A DNA stretch of 17,147 bases, from the NCBI GenBank assembly GCA_020632885.1, contig JACKEQ010000059.1, forward strand, positions 1-17,147, written 5' to 3'. Below, piece after piece: positions 1 through 6,908 of the stretch. The stretch comes from Alphaproteobacteria bacterium. Its GTDB lineage: Bacteria > Myxococcota_A > UBA796 > GCA-2862545. The position numbers and the translations under genes are program-made. How positions within the stretch are numbered: the first letter of the stretch is position 1; each line of letters starts with the position of its first letter. The notes beneath the pieces were generated by a model that had not been told where the DNA came from, ran no database searches, and saw nothing but the letters and a program-made list of their open reading frames with translations.

Positions 1-641
1 TGCTCCTCGTGGTCGACCAGGACCACGGTGCGTCGTTCCTGGCCGTGACGGAGGACGGCGCGACCTGGGGCGCATCCGGGCTGGAGCGCTACGTGCCAGG
101 GAAGGCACGGCGGCACCGCTTCGTGGCGTCCGACGTGTTCGTACCGGGCGTCGAGGTGTCCGCGGCCTACCGCGGGGCGCACGGCGACTCGGACATCGAC
201 TTCCGGATCCGCGGCACCCTCTCGGACCGCCGGGTGGAGGTCGAGATGGGCGACGCCACCGTGGCCGCGGGGTTGTCAGCGGGGATGCTGGAACCGATCC
301 CGGGCCAGTCGGCGCTGGAGCGGGACCTCGTCCGTGGCCCACTCCAGATCGCCTGGCTCGCGCTCGGCGCGGGGCTCGATGGGTTCGAGCTCGAGGAGGG
401 CGTGCCCACGCGCCACCAGGTGGTCGACATCGTGGTCGAGCGCTCGGTCGTCACGTACGTCGGCATCGTGCCGTGTCCGGATCCCGCGGACGGGCGATGC
501 CAGTCGATAGAGGAGGAGTTCCCGGACACCGGAGCGCGGCTCCGATGGTGGGTGCAGCTCGACACAGGCAGGGTGCTGAAGACGGAGCAGACGGGGGCTT
601 CGGGGGTCTCCACCGTGACCCTCGAGTGGAGCGGCCCGTGA
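1..641 (+). CDS. Hypothetical protein, 5'-truncated by the window edge
   Basis: The reading frame is open from base 3 (Leu-Leu-Val-Val-Asp-Gln) to a TGA ending at 641. A GTG at 9 could serve as a start, but it has no visible Shine-Dalgarno and the frame stays open to the window edge, so I treat the gene as partial with an unseen N-terminus. The visible ~213 residues are rich in beta-forming, acidic and Trp/Val stretches. Two Cys near the C-terminus (CPDPADGRC) could form a disulfide, which suggests an exported or envelope protein. No family was recognised. It lies upstream of the histidine kinase on the same strand, with 127 bases between them. Coding is supported by the lack of any better competing frame and by typical GC-rich third positions. 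Confidence 0.6.
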   Translation, partial: LLVVDQDHGASFLAVTEDGATWGASGLERYVPGKARRHRFVASDVFVPGVEVSAAYRGAHGDSDIDFRIRGTLSDRRVEVEMGDATVAAGLSAGMLEPIPGQSALERDLVRGPLQIAWLALGAGLDGFELEEGVPTRHQVVDIVVERSVVTYVGIVPCPDPADGRCQSIEEEFPDTGARLRWWVQLDTGRVLKTEQTGASGVSTVTLEWSGP

Positions 642-688
642 CGGCAGGCGCCCGACCCGGCAGAGGAAATCCCACCCGACGCCTCCGA

Positions 689-708
689 AGCCCCCGCCAC
701 GGCGGGCT
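689..708 (+). terminator. Possible hairpin after the first gene
   Basis: Within the 127-base gap between the first gene and the kinase gene, CCCGCC (693-698) is followed after two bases by GGCGGG (701-706). This can fold into a short GC stem once the inner pair opens. There is no T-run after it, so intrinsic termination is doubtful. In DNA this GC-rich such stems also occur by chance. Apart from this and the kinase ribosome site (AGGA, 758-761), I see nothing in the gap. Confidence 0.2.
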
Positions 709-768
709 CCCGCCACATGAAATGCCCCTGAAGGCTTCGGAACGCCGGGTCGACGCTAGGATCCTCCC

Positions 769-2436
769 ATGGTGGGGATCTGCGTCATCTCGAGTCGCCG
801 CACGGGCGTGACCGACCGGCTCCAGGGTCTGGAGCCCGACGAGGCGCTCGCGCCCTTCGTGGGGATCTGCGACGGCGGGGCTCGGCTGGACGCAGGCATC
901 ACCATCGCCCTCGTCGACACCGAGGCCGAAGCGGAGACGGCCGTCCGAGACGGCGCCCACGACGCCCTCGTCTGGCCTTCAGAGGCCCATCGGCTCGTGC
1001 GGGCCGTGCTCTCCGCGCGCACCGCTGCACGTCGTGAGATCGACCTCGTGCGCTACCGCACGGTCTTCCGCCAGACCGCCATCTGGCAGGAGCTCGGCGA
1101 CCCGGACATCGTGCTGCTCGACGTCTCCGACGGCTTCGAGGCGGCCACGGCCCACACCCGGGAGGCCGTCGTCGGGCGCACACCCCGCGAGCTGTTCCGC
1201 GGAGGTACGCACTCCCGGGCCTTCTACGACGAGCTCACCGCGCAGGTGGAGCGCACGGGCCGTTGGCGTGGCGACATGCTCGGCCGGCGGAGGGACGGCA
1301 GCCTCGGCGTCCTGGACACGCAGATCGGCCTCATCCGTCACGGTGAGCGAACCGTGGGGCAGTACGCCATCAAGCGCGAGGCCGGGGCCAACCGGAACGG
1401 CGCTCTGCAGACCTGGATCGACGAGCGGGCCTCCGCGCAATGGGTCCTCGTCCAGGTCGGTGGGGGCGTGCTGGAGGCAAGCTCGCACGTCCAGGAGGCC
1501 CTGGGAGTGGGGCGGGACGAGCTGCTGGGACGCGACCCGTCCGTCGTCGGTCTCACGCTGGACATGCCGGCGCCCGGCGGGCACATCGTGGGCGATCAGT
1601 GGCTCGGGGAGCGCGCCTTCCAGGTGGACGTCCAGCGGCGGCTGGTGGGCGACATGGACGTCCTGCACGTCGTGCTGCTCGACGTCACCACCCGCAAGCT
1701 CGAGGCCGAGAAGCTCGACCTCCTCGCCCAGGACCTGGCGGCCGCCCGCGACCAGGCCCTCGCAGCCGACCGCTCCAAGAGCGCCTTCCTGGCCGCCATG
1801 AGCCACGAGCTGCGCACGCCTCTGAACGCCATCCTGGGGTACACAGAGCTCCTCGCGGAGGACGCGGAGGGGCAGACGCTCGCCGACCTCGACCGGGTCG
1901 CGGTCTCCGGTCGCCACCTCCTCGGGCTCGTGGACGAGATCCTGGATCTGGCGCGCATCGAGGCGGGCGCCGTGCACTGTGAGCTGGAGCGCGTGGACGC
2001 CCGCAGCCTGCTCGAGGACGTCGCGAGCACGCTGGCGCTGCGCGTCCGGCGGGCCGGTCAGCGCATCGAGATCGACTGCGACGACCATCCTGTGCTCGCG
2101 GACCCGCAGCGTCTCCGCCAGATCCTGACGAACCTCGTGGGGAACGCCACCAAGTACGCGGTCCCGGGGCGCATCCTGGTCGGGTGCCGGGCGGGCAGGG
2201 TGTTCGTCGAAGACGAGGGACCCGGCATCGCGCTGCACCAACAGGAGGCCATCTTCGAACCCTTCCGGCGCCTGCACCAGGGCGGCGTGGGGGTGGGGCT
2301 GGGACTGGCGGTGTCGCGGCGGTTGGCCCGCGCGCTCGGCACGCAGCTCGTGGTCCAGTCTGCGCCGGGAACGGGGAGCCGGTTCGACCTCCAGCTCACG
2401 ATCGAGGGCTTCGAGGCGGAGAGTCGCGCGGGCTAG
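769..2436 (+). CDS. PAS-containing sensor histidine kinase with degenerate receiver-like N-terminus
   Basis: This 555-residue protein is a soluble-looking histidine kinase with no clear membrane segment. Residues ~45-85 (GAHDALVWP followed by an amphipathic helix) resemble the last part of a response-regulator receiver domain, but I see no phospho-acceptor Asp arrangement. Two PAS-like regions follow (~98-205 and ~215-308), then a short coiled coil (~308-338). The HisKA dimerisation helix carries the H-box SHELRTPLN with phospho-accepting His346. The HATPase_c domain shows the N-box NLVGNATKY (Asn455, Asn459), the G1 box DEGPGI (482-487), an F-box IFEPFRRL and the G2 box GVGVGLGLA (~506-514). 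The ATG start at 769 has AGGA seven bases upstream. No response-regulator gene is visible nearby, so its partner is unknown. The TAG stop shares the palindrome CTAG with the stop of the convergent ATPase gene. Confidence 0.93.
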   Translation: MVGICVISSRRTGVTDRLQGLEPDEALAPFVGICDGGARLDAGITIALVDTEAEAETAVRDGAHDALVWPSEAHRLVRAVLSARTAARREIDLVRYRTVFRQTAIWQELGDPDIVLLDVSDGFEAATAHTREAVVGRTPRELFRGGTHSRAFYDELTAQVERTGRWRGDMLGRRRDGSLGVLDTQIGLIRHGERTVGQYAIKREAGANRNGALQTWIDERASAQWVLVQVGGGVLEASSHVQEALGVGRDELLGRDPSVVGLTLDMPAPGGHIVGDQWLGERAFQVDVQRRLVGDMDVLHVVLLDVTTRKLEAEKLDLLAQDLAAARDQALAADRSKSAFLAAMSHELRTPLNAILGYTELLAEDAEGQTLADLDRVAVSGRHLLGLVDEILDLARIEAGAVHCELERVDARSLLEDVASTLALRVRRAGQRIEIDCDDHPVLADPQRLRQILTNLVGNATKYAVPGRILVGCRAGRVFVEDEGPGIALHQQEAIFEPFRRLHQGGVGVGLGLAVSRRLARALGTQLVVQSAPGTGSRFDLQLTIEGFEAESRAG

Positions 2437-3146
2437 GCGTGCTCGCGCGCATCGCGCGACGCCTCCAGGCGCTCGAGGAACAGGTGCTCCAGCTCGCCCG
2501 GCTTCATGTCCGCGGTCTGCTCGTCCGCGACGACGCGCCCGTGGGCCAGCATCACCACGCGATCCGCGACGGCCTGCACGGTCTCCACCACGTGCGTCGA
2601 CAGGACGACCAGCGCGCCCGCGTCGACCTTCGCGCGCAGGGCGGCCTTCACGGAGGCCGCGCTTGGCGGGTCGAGCCCGTTGAGCGCCTCGTCGAGCACG
2701 AGCACGCCGGGGTCTCCGAGGGTTGCCGCGGCCAGCGCGGTCTTCCGCCGCATGCCCTGGCTGTACTCGCGGATCAGGCGGTCGGCGTCGGCACCCAGCC
2801 CCGTGAGCGCCAGCGCGTCGTCGATTCCGCTCGCACCGCGGACCTCCGCGATGAACTGCAGGAACTCCCGAGCCGTCATGTACTCGTACAGCGCGGGGTT
2901 CTCCGGCACCGCGCCGAAGCGCTTCCGCGCCTCCAGGGGGTCCGCGAAGACGTCGATCCCACCGATGCGGATCTCGCCCTCCGTCGGGCGCAGCATGCCC
3001 GTGATCATCTTCAGGGTGGTGCTCTTGCCCGCCCCGTTGTGACCGATGAGCCCCACGAAGGTGCCCGGCTCGAGCACCAGATCGATGCGATCGACGGCCA
3101 CCACGGGCCCGAACGCCTTGCGCACACCGCGCAGCTCGAGGCTCAC
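2433..3146 (-). CDS. ABC transporter ATP-binding protein (ABC-2/exporter type)
   Basis: This 237-residue nucleotide-binding subunit would power the permease encoded just upstream, hydrolysing ATP at the inner face of the membrane. Motifs from the chosen start: Walker A GHNGAGKST (35-43), a Q-loop position occupied by Glu in AVPENPALYE (~82), a signature YSQGMRRK (128-135), Walker B VLVLDE (148-153) with D-loop NGLDP, and the H-loop His185. The LYEYMT and SQGMRRK patterns suit ABC-2-type efflux or natural-product exporters. Many of that group have Glu in place of Gln, so the Glu need not mean loss of activity. The GTG start at 3146 overlaps the permease stop (GTGA, 3143-3146) and has AGGGGG seven bases upstream. 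The frame continues upstream to 3353, but that extension lies inside the permease gene and has no domain sense. The substrate cannot be told from sequence. Confidence 0.92.
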   Translation of the reverse strand: MSLELRGVRKAFGPVVAVDRIDLVLEPGTFVGLIGHNGAGKSTTLKMITGMLRPTEGEIRIGGIDVFADPLEARKRFGAVPENPALYEYMTAREFLQFIAEVRGASGIDDALALTGLGADADRLIREYSQGMRRKTALAAATLGDPGVLVLDEALNGLDPPSAASVKAALRAKVDAGALVVLSTHVVETVQAVADRVVMLAHGRVVADEQTADMKPGELEHLFLERLEASRDAREHA

Positions 3147-4489
3147 GAGAGCACCCCCTGTGCTGTGGAGAGGACGGCCACCGCCGCAAGCGGCCCATAC
3201 ACGACGAGCCCACCGCGACGGGCCAGCAGGACGGCCGCCAGCGCTGCGACCCCGGAGGACACGAGCCCCACGCCGACCACCACGGCGAAGCCCGCCACAC
3301 CCTTCCAGAACAGCGTGCCGAGAGCCCCGAGCCCGACCACCGGCGCGAGCCACAGGCCGACGACGTAGACCCGCGCGACCGCCTGCTCACGGACGTCCGG
3401 GGGCAGCCAGGCCTGCAGGAACTCGGGCTCGTCGTGGGCGAGGCGGAGCGCGACCGCCGCGAGCCACCAGCTGCCCGCCGCCACGACGAGAGCCGTGCGT
3501 CCGGTCGCCACGGGGTCGGAGGACCAGGACGCCACGAGGGCCGCGAGACCCACGAGCCAGGCACCCGTGACCCATGTGCGCCGCTGGCGCCAGCCGTGCC
3601 GGAGGTCGCGCAGGGCGTACACCGCGACGCGCGGGGGCAGGAAGCGGGCCGTCCAGTCGAGGTAGACGCCGAGGCGCTCCTCCTGGTCCTCGATGAGCGC
3701 GTACCGCGCGTCCACCTCGGCCATCACGTGCCCCGCACGGAACCAGTTCCTGCGCGCCAGCCCGGGCACCCGCGTGGCCACCGCGGCCGCCAGGACGAGC
3801 GGGAGGGCGAGGAGGAGGACGCCGAGGGGCTGACCCTCCAGGGTGCGCGTGACGCCGGTGGCCGCCGCGAACGAGGTGGCACCGCCGATCACGAGCACGA
3901 GGGCGGGGGCGTAGATGAACGCAGCCTGTGCGGGGTGGTTCTGGCCCCGCACGAGGTCGAGGAGGGGACGCCAGGTGGGGGAGTCGCTGGCGTCGACCGC
4001 GAGCAGCACGACCGCTGCGGACAGCGACAGCGCGAGCACCCCGGTGACGAGGGTGTGCACGACCGCGAGCGCCCAGAGCAGCGGGCCGAGCGCGAGGAGC
4101 GGGAGGAACAGGACGCCGACCGCCACCACGAGCCAGAGGTGGCTCACCGCGAGACGAAGGAGCTCGAAACGCACCGTGCGGGCGGGGTCGATGGGCCAGA
4201 GCGCCAGGATCTCGCGGTCGCCGTCGCGGATGAGTGCTGTGTACGTGTCGAGCGCCACCCAGCCCGTGATCACGATGCCGCTGCGGAGCAGGAGGGCGAG
4301 GATGGCGTCGTGGTGGGCGGCGGGCGGACCGGCCAGCCAGCCCATGAACATCTCGTCGACGATGGGTGCCGCGAGGGCGAGGGCCGCGATGGTGCCGAGC
4401 CACGACAGGAGCGTGGGCACGGGGCCGTCGGCGCGGAGCCGGTTGCGCGTCCGGGCCCGCCAGGCCGCGAGGAGGGGACTTCCGGTCAC
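3143..4489 (-). CDS. ABC transporter permease, polytopic membrane protein
   Basis: This 448-residue, very hydrophobic protein has roughly ten to twelve predicted membrane segments, for example ~24-50, 62-83, a long block ~112-165, 186-210, 218-240, 307-325, 334-353, and a C-terminal cluster from ~372 to the end. A large central polar loop (~245-305) contains several Arg/Asp/Glu residues and would face the cytoplasm. I do not recognise a named subfamily. The call as the transmembrane subunit of an ABC-2-like exporter rests on its hydrophobicity and on its four-base overlap with the ATPase gene. The GTG start at 4489 has GAGG (4495-4498) on the minus strand, overlapping the lpdA stop codon only seven bases away. 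Translation is therefore probably coupled to lpdA, an odd pairing because the two functions are unrelated. Confidence 0.85.
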   Translation of the reverse strand: MTGSPLLAAWRARTRNRLRADGPVPTLLSWLGTIAALALAAPIVDEMFMGWLAGPPAAHHDAILALLLRSGIVITGWVALDTYTALIRDGDREILALWPIDPARTVRFELLRLAVSHLWLVVAVGVLFLPLLALGPLLWALAVVHTLVTGVLALSLSAAVVLLAVDASDSPTWRPLLDLVRGQNHPAQAAFIYAPALVLVIGGATSFAAATGVTRTLEGQPLGVLLLALPLVLAAAVATRVPGLARRNWFRAGHVMAEVDARYALIEDQEERLGVYLDWTARFLPPRVAVYALRDLRHGWRQRRTWVTGAWLVGLAALVASWSSDPVATGRTALVVAAGSWWLAAVALRLAHDEPEFLQAWLPPDVREQAVARVYVVGLWLAPVVGLGALGTLFWKGVAGFAVVVGVGLVSSGVAALAAVLLARRGGLVVYGPLAAVAVLSTAQGVLS

Positions 4490-4496
4490 CCGGACC

Positions 4497-5879
4497 TCAG
4501 ATGTGGACGGACACGCCGAGGCCCTGGGCGACCGCCTCGAGCATCACCTCGGCGGCCGTGGGGTGGGCGTGGACGGTGTGCAGGATCTCGTCGGTGGTGA
4601 GCTCGTTGGTGCGGGCGACCGTGTACTCCGCGATCATCTCGGTGGCGTCGGCACCGATGATGTGCGCACCGAGGATCTCGCCGTGCTTCGCGTCGATCAC
4701 GACCTTCACGAAGCCCTCGGGCGTGCCGGCACCGTAGGACTTGGCGTTGGCGATGAACGGGAAGCGCCCGATCTTCACGTCGTGGCCGGCCTTGCGGGCG
4801 GCCTCCTCGGTGAGCCCGACGCTCGCGACCTGGGGCTGGCAGTACGTGCAGCTCGGGATGGCGTCGTAGCGCACCGCGACGGGGTGGTGGCCCGCCAGGA
4901 GCTCGGCCAGCACGTGGCCCTGCGCCGTGGCCGTGTGGGCCAGCCCGCCACGGGTGGTGACGTCGCCGACCGCGTACACACCGGGGACGTTCGTGCGCCC
5001 GTACGCGTCGATCACCACGAAGCCCCGATCGAGGGCCACGCCCACCCGGTCGAGGCCGATGCCCTCGGTGTTGGGCGCGATGCCGAGCGCGACGAGGCAG
5101 AGGTCGGCCTCGAGCACCGTGCCGTCCTGGAGGGTGGTCTTCACCCGGTCGCCCGCGCGCTCGACGGTCTTCACGAAGCGCCCGAGCTCGAAGCGGATGC
5201 CCTGCTTGCCGAGCTGCTTGCGGAGCTCCCTGCCGAGGTCGACGTCCTCGCGCGGCACGATCTCGGGCAGGCCTTCGACGACCGTGACCTCGGTGCCCAT
5301 GGCGTTCCAGAAGTACGCGAACTCGATGCCGATGGCGCCCGAGCCCAACACCGTGACGCTCTTCGGCTGGTCGTGGGAGACGATGGCCTCGCGGTAGGTG
5401 ACGATGCGCTCGCCGTCCGGCTCGATGCCCGGGAACACCCGTGCTCGCGCGCCCGTGGCGACCACGACGTGCTTCGCCGTGAGGGTGCGCTCGCCCTCGG
5501 AGCTCGTGACCTTCACGGTACCGGCGTCCACGAGCTCGGCCGTGCCCGCGATGGACGCGACGCCGTACTTCTTGAACAGGCCGGCCACACCCTTGCCGAA
5601 GCGGTCCGCCACACCCTGCGAGCGCTTCACGACGGCCGCGTAGTCGATGGAAGGCTCGCCGACGGTGATGCCGAAGGCGTCCGCGTGGCGGATCTTGTTC
5701 GCGAGCTCGGCCGTCTTCAGCAGCGCCTTGCTGGGCACGCAGCCCCAGTTGAGGCACACGCCGCCGACCTTCTCCTTCTCGACGCAGGCCACCGAGAGGC
5801 CGAGCTGGGCGGCCCGGATCGCCGTGGGGTAGCCCCCGGGACCGGCACCGATGACCACGACGTCGAACGAATCGGACAA
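4497..5879 (-). CDS. lpdA: Dihydrolipoyl dehydrogenase (E3)
   Basis: E3 reoxidises the dihydrolipoyl group of E2 using FAD and NAD+, completing the cycle of the 2-oxoacid dehydrogenase complexes. The 460-residue length is normal for the family. The N-terminal FAD motif GAGPGG (11-16) is followed by the redox disulfide in GGVCLNWGCVPSK (Cys42, Cys47). The NAD-binding fold has GSGAIGIEFAYFW, and the dimerisation domain ends in HAHPTAAE, with catalytic His439 and Glu444. There is no N-terminal lipoyl domain. The start is TTG at 5879 with GGAG about six bases upstream. An ATG twelve bases further up is followed at once by an in-frame TGA, so it cannot be the start. It heads a unit with the ABC transporter pair and diverges from the hydrolase gene. 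It probably serves the pdhABC products encoded 5 kb away, but could also serve other lipoyl complexes. Confidence 0.96.
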   Translation of the reverse strand: MSDSFDVVVIGAGPGGYPTAIRAAQLGLSVACVEKEKVGGVCLNWGCVPSKALLKTAELANKIRHADAFGITVGEPSIDYAAVVKRSQGVADRFGKGVAGLFKKYGVASIAGTAELVDAGTVKVTSSEGERTLTAKHVVVATGARARVFPGIEPDGERIVTYREAIVSHDQPKSVTVLGSGAIGIEFAYFWNAMGTEVTVVEGLPEIVPREDVDLGRELRKQLGKQGIRFELGRFVKTVERAGDRVKTTLQDGTVLEADLCLVALGIAPNTEGIGLDRVGVALDRGFVVIDAYGRTNVPGVYAVGDVTTRGGLAHTATAQGHVLAELLAGHHPVAVRYDAIPSCTYCQPQVASVGLTEEAARKAGHDVKIGRFPFIANAKSYGAGTPEGFVKVVIDAKHGEILGAHIIGADATEMIAEYTVARTNELTTDEILHTVHAHPTAAEVMLEAVAQGLGVSVHI

Positions 5880-5897
5880 GGCTCACTCCATGGCTGG
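5880..5897. promoter_or_regulatory. 18-base divergent gap between lpdA and the hydrolase gene
   Basis: The whole space between the two opposite start codons is 18 bases. It holds the lpdA ribosome site (GGAG on the minus strand, 5887-5890) and a weak GGCTGG before the plus-strand ATG. Any promoter for either gene must therefore lie inside the other gene's coding region, or one transcript must be nearly leaderless. I see no recognisable promoter hexamers in the gap. Confidence 0.4.
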
Positions 5898-6908
5898 ATG
5901 CGCTACTTAGCACGTGTGACGACCCGCGCAGACCGCCTCCTCCGCCTGCTGGCCCGCTTCGGGGTGCGCTCCAGGCTGCTCCAGCCCCTCGTCCCCCGGC
6001 GCACGAACGCCCGCGGCGACGTGCTCGACCCGCAGGTCGCAACGATGCTCTGGCTCCAGCGCGTGGTGCCGGCGGGTCTGGAGGCCGAAGACGTCGCGTC
6101 CATGCGGGAGGCGTTCGACCGGTCGATGTTCCTGGTGGCCTCGAACCCCGTCGACGTTTCCGTCCGGGACGCGATGATCGGCGAGACCCGCGCGCGTTGG
6201 TACGAGCCTCGCGGTGCCCGCGGGGCGCTCGTCTACGTGCACGGTGGCGGGTGGGCGCTCGGCAGCGTCGACGGGTACGACGTCTTCACCCGCAGGCTCG
6301 CGGTGGAGGCGAACCGCGTGGTGGTGTCCATCGACTACCCCCTCGCTCCGGAGCACCCCTGGCCTGCATCCATCCACGCCGTGGCCGACACCTGGCGGGC
6401 CCTCCATCCCCAGCTCGTGGGCGAGGGGCACTCCGACATCGTGCTCGCCGGCGACAGCGCGGGTGGCAACCTGACCACCAACGCCTGCCGGGTGCTCCGC
6501 GATGCGGGAGACCCCCTGCCGTCGCGCCAGGTCCTGATCTACCCGGGCCTCGACCCGCGTCGGGAGGGCGCGAGCCACCGGGAGCTCCGCGAAGGGCTCG
6601 TGCTCACCGAAGAGAACATCACGAAGTACCTGGCGCTCTGGGCGCCCGACCCCGACGACCCGCTCGGCTGCCCCCTGCACGCCGGGGAGCTGGAGGGCAT
6701 GCCCCCGGCCCTCATCGTGGTGGCCGGCTTCGATCCCCTGCGCGACGAGGGGCTGCTGTACGCGTCGCACCTGCGGGAGGCCGGCGTGCCCGTGGAGGTC
6801 GTGGACGAGGCGTCCCTCACCCACGGATTCCTCGTCTACGACGGGCTCGTCCGGGCCTCCGACCGCGCGGTGACCCGGCTCGCCGAGCGCCTCAGAGGCA
6901 CTCGCTGA
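5898..6908 (+). CDS. Alpha/beta hydrolase, hormone-sensitive-lipase (family IV) esterase type
   Basis: This 336-residue enzyme is predicted to hydrolyse carboxyl esters of short to medium acyl chains; the true substrate is unknown. Oxyanion-hole motif HGGGW lies at 115-119 and nucleophile motif GDSAGGN at 185-191 (Ser187). Likely catalytic Asp279 is in GFDPLRDEG, and His309 is in LTHGF. An N-terminal helical cap segment (~1-75) precedes the core, as usual for the family. No signal peptide is evident. The ATG at 5898 is preferred, but GTG at 5916 is a real alternative: neither has a strong ribosome site, and a rare TTA codon (5907-5909) lies between them. The same frame is open back to 3915, but that part is antisense to lpdA and the permease. 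Its 3' end overlaps the convergent lipoprotein gene by 17 bases. Confidence 0.9.
   Translation: MRYLARVTTRADRLLRLLARFGVRSRLLQPLVPRRTNARGDVLDPQVATMLWLQRVVPAGLEAEDVASMREAFDRSMFLVASNPVDVSVRDAMIGETRARWYEPRGARGALVYVHGGGWALGSVDGYDVFTRRLAVEANRVVVSIDYPLAPEHPWPASIHAVADTWRALHPQLVGEGHSDIVLAGDSAGGNLTTNACRVLRDAGDPLPSRQVLIYPGLDPRREGASHRELREGLVLTEENITKYLALWAPDPDDPLGCPLHAGELEGMPPALIVVAGFDPLRDEGLLYASHLREAGVPVEVVDEASLTHGFLVYDGLVRASDRAVTRLAERLRGTR

Noticed and set aside
750..765. TAGGAT as a -10 element before the kinase gene
   Set aside because: It overlaps the AGGA ribosome site only a few bases from the ATG, and there is no matching -35 hexamer.
979..3564. An 861-codon minus-strand open frame across the kinase, ATPase and permease
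   Set aside because: It is a GC-driven shadow frame rich in Arg, Pro, Ser and Gly, lacking domains. The kinase and ABC genes in the true frames have full motif sets.
3915..6908. A 997-codon plus-strand open frame ending in the hydrolase
   Set aside because: Up to about 5897 it is the antisense of the permease and lpdA, with low-complexity Arg/Gly/Ala/Val composition. Only the hydrolase part shows family motifs.
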